A DNA stretch of 39,177 nucleotides, from the NCBI GenBank assembly GCA_030019075.1, contig JASEHD010000011.1, positions 1 through 39,177 on the forward strand, given 5' to 3'. The position numbers and the translations under genes were made by a program. Origin of the DNA: Bacteroidota bacterium (GTDB taxonomy: Bacteria > Bacteroidota > Ignavibacteria > UBA10030 > SZUA-254). The notes below the pieces were generated by a model that saw only the letters and a program-made list of their open reading frames with translations, was not told the DNA's origin and ran no database searches. Shown here one piece after another: positions 17,140-26,309 of the stretch (position 1 is the first letter of the stretch; every line of letters begins with the position of its first letter).

Positions 17140-17329
17140 TGTTTATTGCCCTCGCGAAACGGATATCAACCTCGATTCCATCCAACTTATTCTTTGAAGG
17201 AAATTTTTTCAACTTAATAGCATACATCAACAAGGCATTGACTATCTCTACATTCTGCAGATACCCCGATTTGGTTCGTTTAGTTAGATTGTTTTCAAAA
17301 ATTTTCAAACCTTTTGCATTTTTTATCAT
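17132..17329 (-). CDS. Small unknown protein coupled to the nucleotidyltransferase
   Basis: 65 aa, basic N-terminus (MIKNAKGLKIFENNLTKRTK), then a probable helix EIVNALLMYAIKLKKFP and a GIEVDIRFARAINNV end. I do not recognise the family. It lacks the Rx4-6H motif of HEPN partners. The start ATG at 17329 is 6 nt after the E1 stop, and its end overlaps the nucleotidyltransferase start by 8 nt, which supports it being a real translated gene. A role as antitoxin or cofactor of the enzyme is a guess from the arrangement. Confidence 0.65.
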   Translation of the reverse strand: MIKNAKGLKIFENNLTKRTKSGYLQNVEIVNALLMYAIKLKKFPSKNKLDGIEVDIRFARAINNV

Positions 17330-17335
17330 ATGAAT

Positions 17336-19390
17336 TTAGAAGTCCGATAGTTCTTTCAACGCATAAATTATATCTAATGTCTGAGGAAGCATTGCATTCT
17401 CAAGTGTCGGTCCGTATGGAATAGGACAATCCTTTGCGGCAACTCTCTTGATCGGAGCATCAAGTCGTGTGAATGCTTCGCTTGCAATGATCGCCGCAAT
17501 CTCAGCACCGAATCCGCCCGTCAATGTATCTTCATGAACAATTAAAACTTTTCCTGTTTTCCGCACCGAATTAAGTATCACATCTTTATCAAGAGGATTG
17601 AGTGTCCGCAGATCAACAACCTCAACACTTACGCCGCTCTCTTCCAATTTCAGAGCGGCTTCAAACGAGCGTTGTACCATCATCCCCCAAGTTATTATGG
17701 TAATGTCGTTCCCGAAGCGGACTGTTTTTGCCAAACCAAACGGGAGAAGATAATTTTCATCCGGTTCTGGGGACGCAGCAAAACTTGAACGGTATAATCC
17801 TTTATGCTCAAGGAACACGACCGGATCGTCTGAACGGCACGCTGTTTTCAGTAAACCCTTGGCATCGGCGGCATTTGAGGGAATTACAACCCGAAGACCA
17901 GGTATATGTGTGAAGAATCCATCGATCGATTGGCTGTGATAAAGACCACCATGGATATATCCTCCAACTGCCACACGGATGACCATCGGATTTGTCCATT
18001 CATTGTTTGAACGAAAACGCATCATTGCAACTTCATCCCTCAACTGCATGAAAGCGGGCCAAATGTAATCTCCAAATTGAATCTCAACAACTGGTTTATA
18101 TCCAGCAATCGATAATCCAACGGCAGTACCAATGATACTCGCCTCGGCGAGAGGTGAATTAAAAACGCGCTCCCAACCGAATTTCTTTGTCAAACCTTTG
18201 GTTGCAGTGAAAACACCACCTTTATCGCCGCCAACATCTTCTCCATAAACCAGAATTTTGGGATTGCGTTCGATCTCTTCCGCCATTGCATGATTGATCG
18301 CATCGACCATAACTATCTTACCACCTTTATGTTCCGGTTCTACAAAACCATCGACAGATATAACGGTCTTTGGTGAATAAACATACTTTAACAGATTAAC
18401 TGAATCCTGTTGAAGTTCTGTTTCAACTTCATCAGCCGCTTGATCGATTTGATTTTGAACTTCGGATTGAATTATTTTTATCTCCTCACCTGAGGCGTAT
18501 TTATTCGAGATGAGATATTTCTCAAAATTCGGTATGGGATCCCGCGCTTTGTCTCTTGTTAAATCTTCTTCACTGCGATATTTCCGTTGATCATCGGATG
18601 ATGAATGTGGAAGCAACCGTACCGTATGAGCAAGAATCAAACTTGGTCCTTCACCACTTCGTGCCTTCGCAACAGCTTCTTGCGCCACTTGATGCGAAGC
18701 AATAAAATCACAGCCATCAACTTCATACCGATTCAGTCCTTGATATCCCCGAACGACTTCGTATATCGATCCACCAGCAGTCTGTTCTTTCTTTGTTACA
18801 GAGATCGCAAATTTATTATCCTGAATAACAAAAAGCACCGGAAGTTTCTCACGCGATGCCCAATTAACCGCTTCGTGAAATTCACCTTGACTCGTTGTTC
18901 CCTCACCGGATGAAACATAAACGATATCTTTTGTGCCATCCTTCACCTGCGCAAGAGCGGTACCGACTGCTTGTAGAAATTGCGTGCCTGTAACGCTTGA
19001 TTGAGATGGAATACGCCATTTTTTGTACCCATAATTAAACGGCATGACGAAGCCGCCGCTGCTTGGTGCACTTGCCCGGTGCATCGCCTCAGCAAGTATT
19101 TCTTTTATAGTATAACCCATGCTCAAAACGTAAGCGAGATCGCGATAATATGGATACGACCAATCTTCTTCTCTTTTCAATGCGAAAGCTGTTGCCACCT
19201 GTATCGCTTCATGGCCTGAACCTCCGATATGGAAAAATATCTTACCTTGTTTGAGTAGAACTAATATCTTATCATCCGTCTTCCGAGCAGTATACATAAA
19301 CCGATATGCTTCCAACAGACGCTCTTTCGAGAGACTAATTACCTCAGATTTTTTTTCTTTTGTATCGTTTGATCTCTTCATTGAAGACAT
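17336..19390 (-). CDS. 2-oxoacid dehydrogenase E1, fused alpha and beta subunits
   Basis: 684 aa. The N-terminal half (about 20-340) is E1-alpha with the thiamine diphosphate motif, starting SSGEGTTSQGEFHEAVNW and ending IQDN. The C-terminal half (about 355-684) is E1-beta, with YGEDVGGDKGGVF, FNSPLAEASIIGTAVGLSIAG and the QLRDEVAMMRFRS helix. In most bacteria these are two genes; the single-chain form is common in Bacteroidota, where automatic pipelines often misname it. It decarboxylates a 2-oxoacid and loads the acyl group on E2. Sequence style is nearer branched-chain than pyruvate enzymes, with moderate certainty. It overlaps lipB by 13 nt. Confidence 0.93.
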   Translation of the reverse strand: MSSMKRSNDTKEKKSEVISLSKERLLEAYRFMYTARKTDDKILVLLKQGKIFFHIGGSGHEAIQVATAFALKREEDWSYPYYRDLAYVLSMGYTIKEILAEAMHRASAPSSGGFVMPFNYGYKKWRIPSQSSVTGTQFLQAVGTALAQVKDGTKDIVYVSSGEGTTSQGEFHEAVNWASREKLPVLFVIQDNKFAISVTKKEQTAGGSIYEVVRGYQGLNRYEVDGCDFIASHQVAQEAVAKARSGEGPSLILAHTVRLLPHSSSDDQRKYRSEEDLTRDKARDPIPNFEKYLISNKYASGEEIKIIQSEVQNQIDQAADEVETELQQDSVNLLKYVYSPKTVISVDGFVEPEHKGGKIVMVDAINHAMAEEIERNPKILVYGEDVGGDKGGVFTATKGLTKKFGWERVFNSPLAEASIIGTAVGLSIAGYKPVVEIQFGDYIWPAFMQLRDEVAMMRFRSNNEWTNPMVIRVAVGGYIHGGLYHSQSIDGFFTHIPGLRVVIPSNAADAKGLLKTACRSDDPVVFLEHKGLYRSSFAASPEPDENYLLPFGLAKTVRFGNDITIITWGMMVQRSFEAALKLEESGVSVEVVDLRTLNPLDKDVILNSVRKTGKVLIVHEDTLTGGFGAEIAAIIASEAFTRLDAPIKRVAAKDCPIPYGPTLENAMLPQTLDIIYALKELSDF

Positions 19391-20091
19391 TCTATTTTTT
19401 CTTTAAATAAATAATTGATAGTGGATAGGAATTCATCTTTATCTACGATTTTTGTATGAATCCCGAAAACTTCCCTGAATCGTGATGATACCGAATCTAT
19501 AACATCTTGTAAGGAGACCTTGTTCCCGAGAATTCGCTCCATCGACGTAACACCTTTATGGAAAATTCCACATGGTATGATGCGATCAAAATATGATAGA
19601 TTCGTGTTTACGTTGAGAGCAAAACCATGCATGGTGATCCACCTGCTTACCTTTACACCAATGGCGGCAATTTTATCACCGCCGACCCAAACACCTGTAT
19701 AATTTTCTTCACGATGTCCGTTGATACCGAAATCTTTCAATGTTCGAATCAGCACTTCCTCAAGATCACGAAGGTAACGGTGCGTGTCGAGATAATAATT
19801 ATTCAGATTAATAATCGGATATCCAACAAGCTGTCCGGGACCATGATAGGTGATGTCACCACCTCGATCAATATGGTAAACATCTACATCTGACAATTTC
19901 AATTCTTTTTCATCTGCGAGCAAATGCGCTTCATCTGTGTTCTTACCCAATGTATAAACATGATTATGCTCAGTAATTATGAGAACATCAGAAATCTTTT
20001 TAGAGATTTGAAGATTGAAAATCTTTTTCTGTAATTCCCATATCGGTTGATATGCTGTCAATCCGAAATTGACGGTTTGAATTTCTTTCAT
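19378..20091 (-). CDS. lipB: Octanoyltransferase
   Basis: 237 aa. Conserved blocks are HNHVYTLGK (42-50), IDRGGDITYHGPGQLVGYP (74-92) and the catalytic pair K140 (GDKIAAIGVKVSR) and C174 (IIPCGI). It transfers octanoate from acyl carrier protein to lipoyl domains such as that of the E2 encoded nearby; LipA then adds sulfur. Its 3' end overlaps E1 by 13 nt and its start overlaps the upstream 74-aa gene by 4 nt (ATGA), so all three are tightly coupled. Confidence 0.96.
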   Translation of the reverse strand: MKEIQTVNFGLTAYQPIWELQKKIFNLQISKKISDVLIITEHNHVYTLGKNTDEAHLLADEKELKLSDVDVYHIDRGGDITYHGPGQLVGYPIINLNNYYLDTHRYLRDLEEVLIRTLKDFGINGHREENYTGVWVGGDKIAAIGVKVSRWITMHGFALNVNTNLSYFDRIIPCGIFHKGVTSMERILGNKVSLQDVIDSVSSRFREVFGIHTKIVDKDEFLSTINYLFKEKIECLQ

Positions 20092-20312
20092 GAACGCAGG
20101 AACTTTTTCCGATGATCGGATAAATAATCGGTAATTTTCGTTCCTGCCGCTGCACCCGGACTTACAACCAACTCACGAGCGTATGCAACTCTAAAATCAT
20201 CTTCGGTCATCAATCCCTTTTCTTCCATTATTTTCTTCATCGCGCGAAGGTGGATGTACAACTCTTCGATAGCAAGTGTTTCGTTCGATATGTTGATGCT
20301 TTCATCTTTCAT
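20088..20312 (-). CDS. Small unknown protein upstream of lipB
   Basis: 74 aa, mostly helical and charged: a helix around IEELYIHLRAMKKIMEEKG, a short turn LMTEDDFRVAYAREL and a polar end. I do not recognise it. The ATGA overlap with lipB makes it a probable real gene of the lipoate operon. A weak resemblance of the EEKGLMTEDDF segment to nitrile-hydratase-type N-terminal helices is not enough for a name. The 106-bp gap up to lpdA holds short imperfect repeats of TACTNA type and no gene. Confidence 0.6.
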   Translation of the reverse strand: MKDESINISNETLAIEELYIHLRAMKKIMEEKGLMTEDDFRVAYARELVVSPGAAAGTKITDYLSDHRKKFLRS

Positions 20313-20418
20313 TTTTATATCCTTCCATCATAAATGATTTGTCATTTGTCAATCGTCATTAGTTCTTTGTACATTGTTCTTGGTACTTATCTACTCAAAT
20401 ACTAACATACTCACGTAC

Positions 20419-21813
20419 TTAAATATGAATCGCCTGTCCTTCTGCGTTCTCCGCTGCTTCCATAATCGCTTCTGAGAGTGTAGGATGTGCATGAATTGTC
20501 CTAATTATTTCTTCCGCGGTAGTTTCCAATGTTTTTGCTAACCCAAGCTCAGCGATCATTTCTGTTGCATCAGCTCCAAGGATATGGGCGCCAAGCAACT
20601 CACCATATTTTTCATCGAAGATCAATTTCACTAAGCCGTCTATCTCGCCGATTGCCCGTGCTTTACCGCTTGCTGTGAACGGAAATCTGCCAATCTTCAG
20701 TTTATGTCCCAACTCAATCGCTTTCTCTTCGGTTAATCCGATACTTGCAACCTGTGGTTGACAATAAGTGCAACCGGGAATATTATCCCAATCTATTGGC
20801 TGTGGATTTTTACCCGCAATCTTTTCAATGCAAATAATTCCTTCTTTCGATGCAACATGTGCAAGCCAGGGTGGTCCGGCAACATCACCAATTGCATAAA
20901 CACCATCCACGTTTGTCTTTCCGAAATCATCAACCTGTATCCAGCCCTTCTCAACTTTAACTCCCGCATATTCAAGTCCGATGTTTTCGATGTTGCCTTG
21001 CACGCCGATAGCAACAAGCACAATATCGGCAGTCAGTTCTTTCTTCGCGTCCTTTTCGGTTAAAGATACTACAGCTTCCTTTCTAGTAGAAACATTATCC
21101 ACTTTTGCATCTGTTAAAATCTCAATCCCCGATTTCTTCAGAACGCTCTCAAGAAGTTTTGATATCTCTTTATCTTCAATCGGTAAAACATTCGGCATCA
21201 TCTCGACAATCGTTATCTTCGTCCCGAACGCATTATAAAAATATCCAAACTCAACGCCAATCGCGCCGGCGCCGATGATAATCATCGACTTCGGAGGCTG
21301 CTGTAGTAGCATCGCCTCGGTACTTGAGATTATCTGTTTTCCATCAATCTTTATACTCGGGAATGACCGCGGACGTGCGCCAGTGGCAATGATAATATTT
21401 TTCCCAAAAACTGTTTCAACAGGTTTTCCATCTTTACTTATCTCGATTTTTTCTTTTCCGATAATCTTTCCGAAACCTGAAATCAATTCTATCTTATTTT
21501 TCTTGAAAAGATATTCAACCCCCTTTGAATTTCTAAGCGCAACATCTCTGCTTCGTTTAATTATTTTTGGAAAATCAAACGAAACATCTTTAGCGGAAAT
21601 TCCAAACTCTTCTGCGCGATGGAAATGATTATATACTTCAGCGCTCTTTAAGAGAGCTTTGGTAGGAATGCATCCCCAGTTAAGACACACTCCGCCTATT
21701 TTATCTTTTTCGATAACAGCAGTTTTCAGTCCAAGCTGGGAGGCACGTATAGCCGCAACATATCCACCAGGACCACTGCCAAGAATAACTACATCAAATT
21801 GTCTTTCTAACAT
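20419..21813 (-). CDS. lpdA: Dihydrolipoyl dehydrogenase (E3)
   Basis: 464 aa from the ATG at 21813; the frame extends five codons to a TTG, but the ATG directly precedes the conserved DVVILGSGPGGYVAA FAD-binding start. The redox disulfide is C43/C48 in GGVCLNWGCIPTKALL, the NAD-binding loop is GAGAIGVEFGYFYNAFG, and the C-terminal HAHPTLSEA holds the catalytic His/Glu pair. It reoxidises the dihydrolipoyl group of E2 and makes NADH. As the first gene of the lipoate/2-oxoacid run, its promoter should be in 21814-21972, shared divergently with ygiQ. Confidence 0.97.
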   Translation of the reverse strand: MLERQFDVVILGSGPGGYVAAIRASQLGLKTAVIEKDKIGGVCLNWGCIPTKALLKSAEVYNHFHRAEEFGISAKDVSFDFPKIIKRSRDVALRNSKGVEYLFKKNKIELISGFGKIIGKEKIEISKDGKPVETVFGKNIIIATGARPRSFPSIKIDGKQIISSTEAMLLQQPPKSMIIIGAGAIGVEFGYFYNAFGTKITIVEMMPNVLPIEDKEISKLLESVLKKSGIEILTDAKVDNVSTRKEAVVSLTEKDAKKELTADIVLVAIGVQGNIENIGLEYAGVKVEKGWIQVDDFGKTNVDGVYAIGDVAGPPWLAHVASKEGIICIEKIAGKNPQPIDWDNIPGCTYCQPQVASIGLTEEKAIELGHKLKIGRFPFTASGKARAIGEIDGLVKLIFDEKYGELLGAHILGADATEMIAELGLAKTLETTAEEIIRTIHAHPTLSEAIMEAAENAEGQAIHI

Positions 21814-21972
21814 TGTTTTTCTTCTCAATGAGTTGAATTTTCAACGATTATTGAATTGGCTAACAGAAAAATATATGAAAATGGGCAAGTAAAGTCAAAG
21901 AATATTGAATCATTAGTTAATCGTCAATGCCTTTGTATTCTCTACAGTAATTTTGTAAGTTAGAATCATTCT

Positions 21973-23736
21973 ATGTTTTTACCAACCACAAAAGAAGAGA
22001 TCAGCAACCTCGGCTGGCAGAAGTTAGATATCATCATCATATCGGGTGATACTTACATAGACAGCTCTTATTCCGGTGCAGCGGTTATCGGAAAAGTTCT
22101 TCTCAACGCGGGATATAAGATTGGAATCATAGCCCAGCCTGATGTTCACAGTAAAAAAGATATTACACGATTAGGTGAACCGGAATTATTTTGGGGAGTA
22201 ACATCGGGATGCGTAGATTCAATGGTTGCTAATTTCACTGCCTCTAAGAAACGAAGACGGCAAGATGATTTCACTCCGGGGGAAATAAATAATAAACGAC
22301 CTGATAGAGCAGTCATTGTTTATTCCAATCTGATAAAACAATATTTTAAGAACACGAAACCGATCGCTATTGGTGGAATTGAAGCGAGCTTGAGACGCAT
22401 TGCTCATTACGATTATTGGGATGATAAAATCCGTAGATCAATCCTATTTGATGCAAAAGCAGATATACTTGTTTATGGAATGGGCGAAAAAGCAACTTTG
22501 GAGATTGCTGAGAAATTGAAAACAGCCAAACCTTGCGAAGGTTCAACTTATCCGCCTCCGGCGGAAACATTCGCATGGTTAGAAGACGTTCGAGGAATTT
22601 GTTACATCTCGAAAACTCAAAAAGATAAATACATCGATCTTCCGTCTTTCCATCAAGTCAATGAAGATAAAAAGAAATTCATCGAGATGTTTCATGCTTT
22701 CTATAGAAACAACGACCCGATAACCGCCAAAGGATTATGTCAGCAGCATGGTGATCGTTACTTGATACAAAATCCACCGGCAAAAAATTTAACACAAGAA
22801 GAAATAGACAATATTTACAATCTTGATTACGAGCGTGACGTTCATCCATATTACAAAAAGGATGGAAAAGTCCGTGCTATGGATACGATCAAGTTTTCTA
22901 TAACTACACATCGTGGATGTTACGGCGAATGTAACTTCTGCGCCATCGGCGTTCATCAAGGAACAAACATTATCTCAAGAAGTCAGGAATCTATAATTGA
23001 TGAAGCAAAAGGAATCGCAGGTCTTCCAGATTTTAAAGGTTATATAACTGATGTTGGTGGTCCTACAGCAAATATGTATTCTACCAACTGTGATAAAATG
23101 CAGTTGCATGGAAAATGCCTGAAGAAAGATTGCATCTTCCCAGCAACATGCAGGAAATTAAATATAAGCCATAAACCCCAAATTGAACTCCTTTGGAAAC
23201 TAAGGAAGATCGATGGCGTAAAGAAAGTCTTTATCGCTTCAGGAATACGCTACGATATGATCATAGACGATAAAGTGACGGGTGATGAATATTTGAACGG
23301 GCTTATCGAACACCACATATCGGGACAACTAAAAATAGCTCCCGAACATACAGAAGATAAAGTCCTCAATATTATGCGAAAACCTGGAGCGTTGTATCTC
23401 AACGAATTCAAAAAACGGTTCGATAGTATCAACAAGAAGAAAAAGAAAGAACAATTCCTCACATATTACCTCATCGCCGCACATCCGGGCTGTGATATTG
23501 CGGATGAAATTAAAATGAAGCAATACGTTTCAAAAGAATTGAGAATATATCCTGAACAAGTACAGATATTTACGCCCACTCCATCAACCTATTCAACGCT
23601 GATGTATTATACCGAAATGAATCCGTGGACGGGAGAGAAGTTGTTCGTGGAGAAGAATATTGGCAAGAAAGAAAAGCAGAAACAGGTTGTAACGAGGAAT
23701 AAACATACCGAACGACACGCTGAATCACACAGATAA
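21973..23736 (+). CDS. YgiQ family radical SAM protein
   Basis: 587 aa. An N-terminal cobalamin-binding-like region (DIIIISGDTYIDSSYSGAAVIG, IAQPD) precedes the radical SAM core with C-x3-C-x2-C at C316, C320, C323 (HRGCYGECNFCAIG). The family mark GGPTANMY and the IEASLRRIAHYDYWDD segment fit YgiQ (UPF0313). The biochemical role of the family is not settled. About residues 186-198 carry palindrome-encoded sequence (STYPPPAET) between the EIAEKLK helix and the DVRG motif. The last 12 nt overlap the convergent tsaC. Confidence 0.94.
   Translation: MFLPTTKEEISNLGWQKLDIIIISGDTYIDSSYSGAAVIGKVLLNAGYKIGIIAQPDVHSKKDITRLGEPELFWGVTSGCVDSMVANFTASKKRRRQDDFTPGEINNKRPDRAVIVYSNLIKQYFKNTKPIAIGGIEASLRRIAHYDYWDDKIRRSILFDAKADILVYGMGEKATLEIAEKLKTAKPCEGSTYPPPAETFAWLEDVRGICYISKTQKDKYIDLPSFHQVNEDKKKFIEMFHAFYRNNDPITAKGLCQQHGDRYLIQNPPAKNLTQEEIDNIYNLDYERDVHPYYKKDGKVRAMDTIKFSITTHRGCYGECNFCAIGVHQGTNIISRSQESIIDEAKGIAGLPDFKGYITDVGGPTANMYSTNCDKMQLHGKCLKKDCIFPATCRKLNISHKPQIELLWKLRKIDGVKKVFIASGIRYDMIIDDKVTGDEYLNGLIEHHISGQLKIAPEHTEDKVLNIMRKPGALYLNEFKKRFDSINKKKKKEQFLTYYLIAAHPGCDIADEIKMKQYVSKELRIYPEQVQIFTPTPSTYSTLMYYTEMNPWTGEKLFVEKNIGKKEKQKQVVTRNKHTERHAESHR
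22529..22565 (+). repeat. Two adjacent palindromes inside the ygiQ-like gene
   Basis: AACCTT-GCG-AAGGTT (22529-22543) and TCCGCC-TCC-GGCGGA (22551-22565) both have 6-bp arms and 3-nt loops, separated by 7 nt. They are in frame and code for KPCEGSTYPPPAET, between conserved segments that are close together in E. coli YgiQ as I recall it. The second matches the arms of the intergenic palindrome at 8006-8020. Confidence 0.6.
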
Positions 23737-24351
23737 TATCTCCAGAAATGGGATAACACCCTCACGAATAAGAACAGGTTCATCAACGCTTGCATCTATG
23801 ACGGTCGAAGGTATTGTCGATGCGGTATCACCAGCATCAATAAATAAATCAACTTTATGAGCAAATAATTCTTTTAGAGCTTCGATTTCTGTTATCGTTT
23901 TATCACCGGAAATATTAGCGCTCGTAGAAACGATGGGAACCCGGGATACAGCAATTAATTTCAGGCAAAAATTATTTTTAGGCATACGAATCCCGATTTT
24001 CCCATCATCAGAGATCAATAACGGAGGGATACCTTTTCTCGCATTGAAGAGCATTGTTAACGGTCCAGGCCAAAATCGACGCATTAATTCTTTCGATTTG
24101 GATGAGACATCTTCGACAAGCTCTTGCAGCATAGGAATATCTCGGACAAGAACGAGAGCGGGATTTTTTGGATTCCGGTGTTTAATATCGAAAATCCATT
24201 TTATACTTTTTCTATTGAACGCATCACATCCAAGTCCATAAATTGTATCGGTTGGATATAGGATAATTCCACCTTTCTTGATAACTCCCGCTGCTTTATT
24301 GATTATTTGAGTTTGAATATACGCCGGATTTATTTTAAGTATACTATTCAT
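23725..24351 (-). CDS. tsaC: L-threonylcarbamoyladenylate synthase (Sua5/YrdC family)
   Basis: 208 aa. Family blocks: ILYPTDTIYGLGCDAFN, a KHRNPKNPALVLV loop with the basic residues that bind nucleotide, FWPGPLTMLF and VSTSANISGD. It makes threonylcarbamoyl-AMP from threonine, bicarbonate and ATP for t6A at position 37 of tRNAs. There is no C-terminal Sua5 domain, so it is the short form. It is last in an LPS-related operon, 14 bp after the heptosyltransferase, and its 3' end overlaps the convergent ygiQ-like gene. Confidence 0.94.
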   Translation of the reverse strand: MNSILKINPAYIQTQIINKAAGVIKKGGIILYPTDTIYGLGCDAFNRKSIKWIFDIKHRNPKNPALVLVRDIPMLQELVEDVSSKSKELMRRFWPGPLTMLFNARKGIPPLLISDDGKIGIRMPKNNFCLKLIAVSRVPIVSTSANISGDKTITEIEALKELFAHKVDLFIDAGDTASTIPSTVIDASVDEPVLIREGVIPFLEILSV

Positions 24352-24365
24352 CTGATTATAAATTC

Positions 24366-25406
24366 TTACTTAGTAAGACGGGATATTACATTTTTAAAAA
24401 CATCTTCGGCTGTAATGCGTTTCATGCAATCAAATGTTTTAATCGGGCATTTCGGACCGCCATGGATACTACAGGGACGGCATGTTAAGTTTTTGATTTC
24501 AACAACAACATCATCCTTTCCATAAGGAGCGAAGCCAAATTCTGGTGCTGTTGCCCCAAATATTGCAACGACCGGAGTCTTCATCGCAACTGCGAGATGC
24601 ACTGGCGCACTGTCGTTAGCGATTAATAATTTGCAGCGTCGAATCAGCTCCGCTGACTGCAAGAGTGTGAGTTTTCCCGCTGCCGAATAAACATGCTTGG
24701 AAGATACAGAATTATTTATTTGCTTACACAACTCTGCATCCGCATCGCCGCCGATCAAAATAATATGGAAGCCATTCGCTGTCAGTTTATCAATCAACTC
24801 GATAAACCGTTCTTTTAACCATTGTTTCGTATTCCAAACGGTTCCCGGTGCAACGCTTATGAGTGAATTGACATGTTGAATCCCATGATCTGATAAAAAG
24901 AGCCCGACCTTTTTTCTATCATGGAAAGCAGGAAACAATTGAGGTAATTCTTTTTCTGTATGATCTATCCCAAACGGCATAAGCAGAGAGAGATTTCTTT
25001 CGATCTCATGAGTAAAAGTATCATAATGTATCACATTATTAAAAAGGAAGCGCCAACCACTTTTATCAAAACCAATGCGGTGTTTAATTCCAGTAAATTT
25101 GACCAACACCGCGCTCCGCATAGAGCGATGGGGAATAAAGGCGATATCATAATTTTTCTTGCGTATTATCTTAATTTGCCGCATTAAACCCCTAATTCCC
25201 GAATCCTTGCCCTGTTTATCAAATATAACAGCTTCATTTATAGCGGGATGATTAGAAAGTAATTCAGCGGTTCGGGGAATCACAACCATATCGATCAATG
25301 CTAAAGGGTATCGCTGACTTAATACTTGAGCTAAAGGCAAGGTGAGAATTACATCCCCGGCAAATGCTGTTTGCACTATTAAAATTTTATTTATCTCAGA
25401 TATCAT
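24366..25406 (-). CDS. Glycosyltransferase family 9, heptosyltransferase
   Basis: 346 aa from the ATG at 25406; ATG 25415 and TTG 25418 are also in frame. Two Rossmann halves, with the N-terminal ILIVQTAFAGDVILTLPLA and the C-terminal donor-site block ANDSAPVHLAVAMKTPVVAIFG followed by FGFAPYG. A cysteine-rich stretch (LTCRPC, CPIKTFDC) follows, as in the WaaF branch. It adds a heptose-type sugar from an ADP-sugar to lipid A core on the cytoplasmic side of the inner membrane. It overlaps the acyltransferase gene by 11 nt, which points to joint LPS synthesis. Closest to WaaF (heptosyltransferase II) by eye; exact acceptor unknown. Confidence 0.87.
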   Translation of the reverse strand: MISEINKILIVQTAFAGDVILTLPLAQVLSQRYPLALIDMVVIPRTAELLSNHPAINEAVIFDKQGKDSGIRGLMRQIKIIRKKNYDIAFIPHRSMRSAVLVKFTGIKHRIGFDKSGWRFLFNNVIHYDTFTHEIERNLSLLMPFGIDHTEKELPQLFPAFHDRKKVGLFLSDHGIQHVNSLISVAPGTVWNTKQWLKERFIELIDKLTANGFHIILIGGDADAELCKQINNSVSSKHVYSAAGKLTLLQSAELIRRCKLLIANDSAPVHLAVAMKTPVVAIFGATAPEFGFAPYGKDDVVVEIKNLTCRPCSIHGGPKCPIKTFDCMKRITAEDVFKNVISRLTK

Positions 25407-26301
25407 TTTCACCATCAACAGTTGTTTTCAGATGTTTCCATCGCCGATGCATCCACAACCAATGATCTGGATATTGGCGGATATATTTTTCGAGGATCGC
25501 TAAATGTCGTCGGGTTAACTCGATAACATTCTCTTCCGTTTGATTAATTAGATCAGCGAATAGAATTTCTTCAACAACTGTATTATAAGTACCATCCGCT
25601 TGACGTATGATAAAACCCATGATGAGCGGCGCACGGGTTCGTAGTGCAAAAACTGCTGCTCCCTGATGTGTTGCTACAGTACGACCGAAAAAATCCAGAT
25701 AAATTCCTCCTTTTTGATCTCCACTTTGATCTGGTGCAATACCTATTACTCCACCGTCTTGTAATGTTCGAATAATTTCACGAACCGAAATACCCATCGG
25801 AATTACTTTATTGCCAAAAAGACATCGATGCTGATTGATAACTCTATCTACAAATTTATTATTCTGTACCTGAACGATAATTGAGACAGGAATGTTAGTA
25901 ACGTACGCCATCCCGAGTGCGTTCAGCTCCCAATTCCCGAAATGACCCGCAAGTAGAACCATACCTTTACCGGCAGAGTATCCATTTTGGAACAATTCGA
26001 GACTCTGCGGTTTAACAAGCTTCCGAATAATCTCACCAGTCAGATTGGGAAACCATAACAATTCCACGAGTGTAATACCATAATTTTTGAATGATCCTTT
26101 GGCAATGGCTATCCGTTCTGCTTCAGATTTTTCAGGAAAAGCAAACGATAAATTTTCAAGCGCTATTTTTTGTCGGCTTGTGGATAAATAATATGCAATC
26201 ACTCCCAACATAGCCCCTAACCGCTGAGCCGACTTCAACGGTAAAGCCAAAACAAACCATTTGAAGAGCTGAAAGAATATAAATTCAATTCGGTAACGCA
26301 T
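25396..26301 (-). CDS. LpxL/HtrB-type lipid A acyltransferase
   Basis: 301 aa. One membrane anchor near the N-terminus, then the catalytic GHFGNWE (HX4-5D/E type), IAPDQSGDQKGGIYLDFFG and the C-terminal PDHWLWMHRRWK. These are the marks of the family that adds secondary acyl chains to lipid A. It is followed with an 11-nt overlap by the heptosyltransferase and preceded by 8 bp by the GWxTD gene. A phosphatidylinositol mannoside or ornithine-lipid acyltransferase of the same family is less likely in this context. Confidence 0.9.
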   Translation of the reverse strand: MRYRIEFIFFQLFKWFVLALPLKSAQRLGAMLGVIAYYLSTSRQKIALENLSFAFPEKSEAERIAIAKGSFKNYGITLVELLWFPNLTGEIIRKLVKPQSLELFQNGYSAGKGMVLLAGHFGNWELNALGMAYVTNIPVSIIVQVQNNKFVDRVINQHRCLFGNKVIPMGISVREIIRTLQDGGVIGIAPDQSGDQKGGIYLDFFGRTVATHQGAAVFALRTRAPLIMGFIIRQADGTYNTVVEEILFADLINQTEENVIELTRRHLAILEKYIRQYPDHWLWMHRRWKHLKTTVDGENDI

Positions 26302-26309
26302 GTTGGGTA

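Noticed and set aside
21814-21828. TTG start for lpdA
   Set aside because: The ATG at 21813 is at the right distance from the FAD-binding motif.
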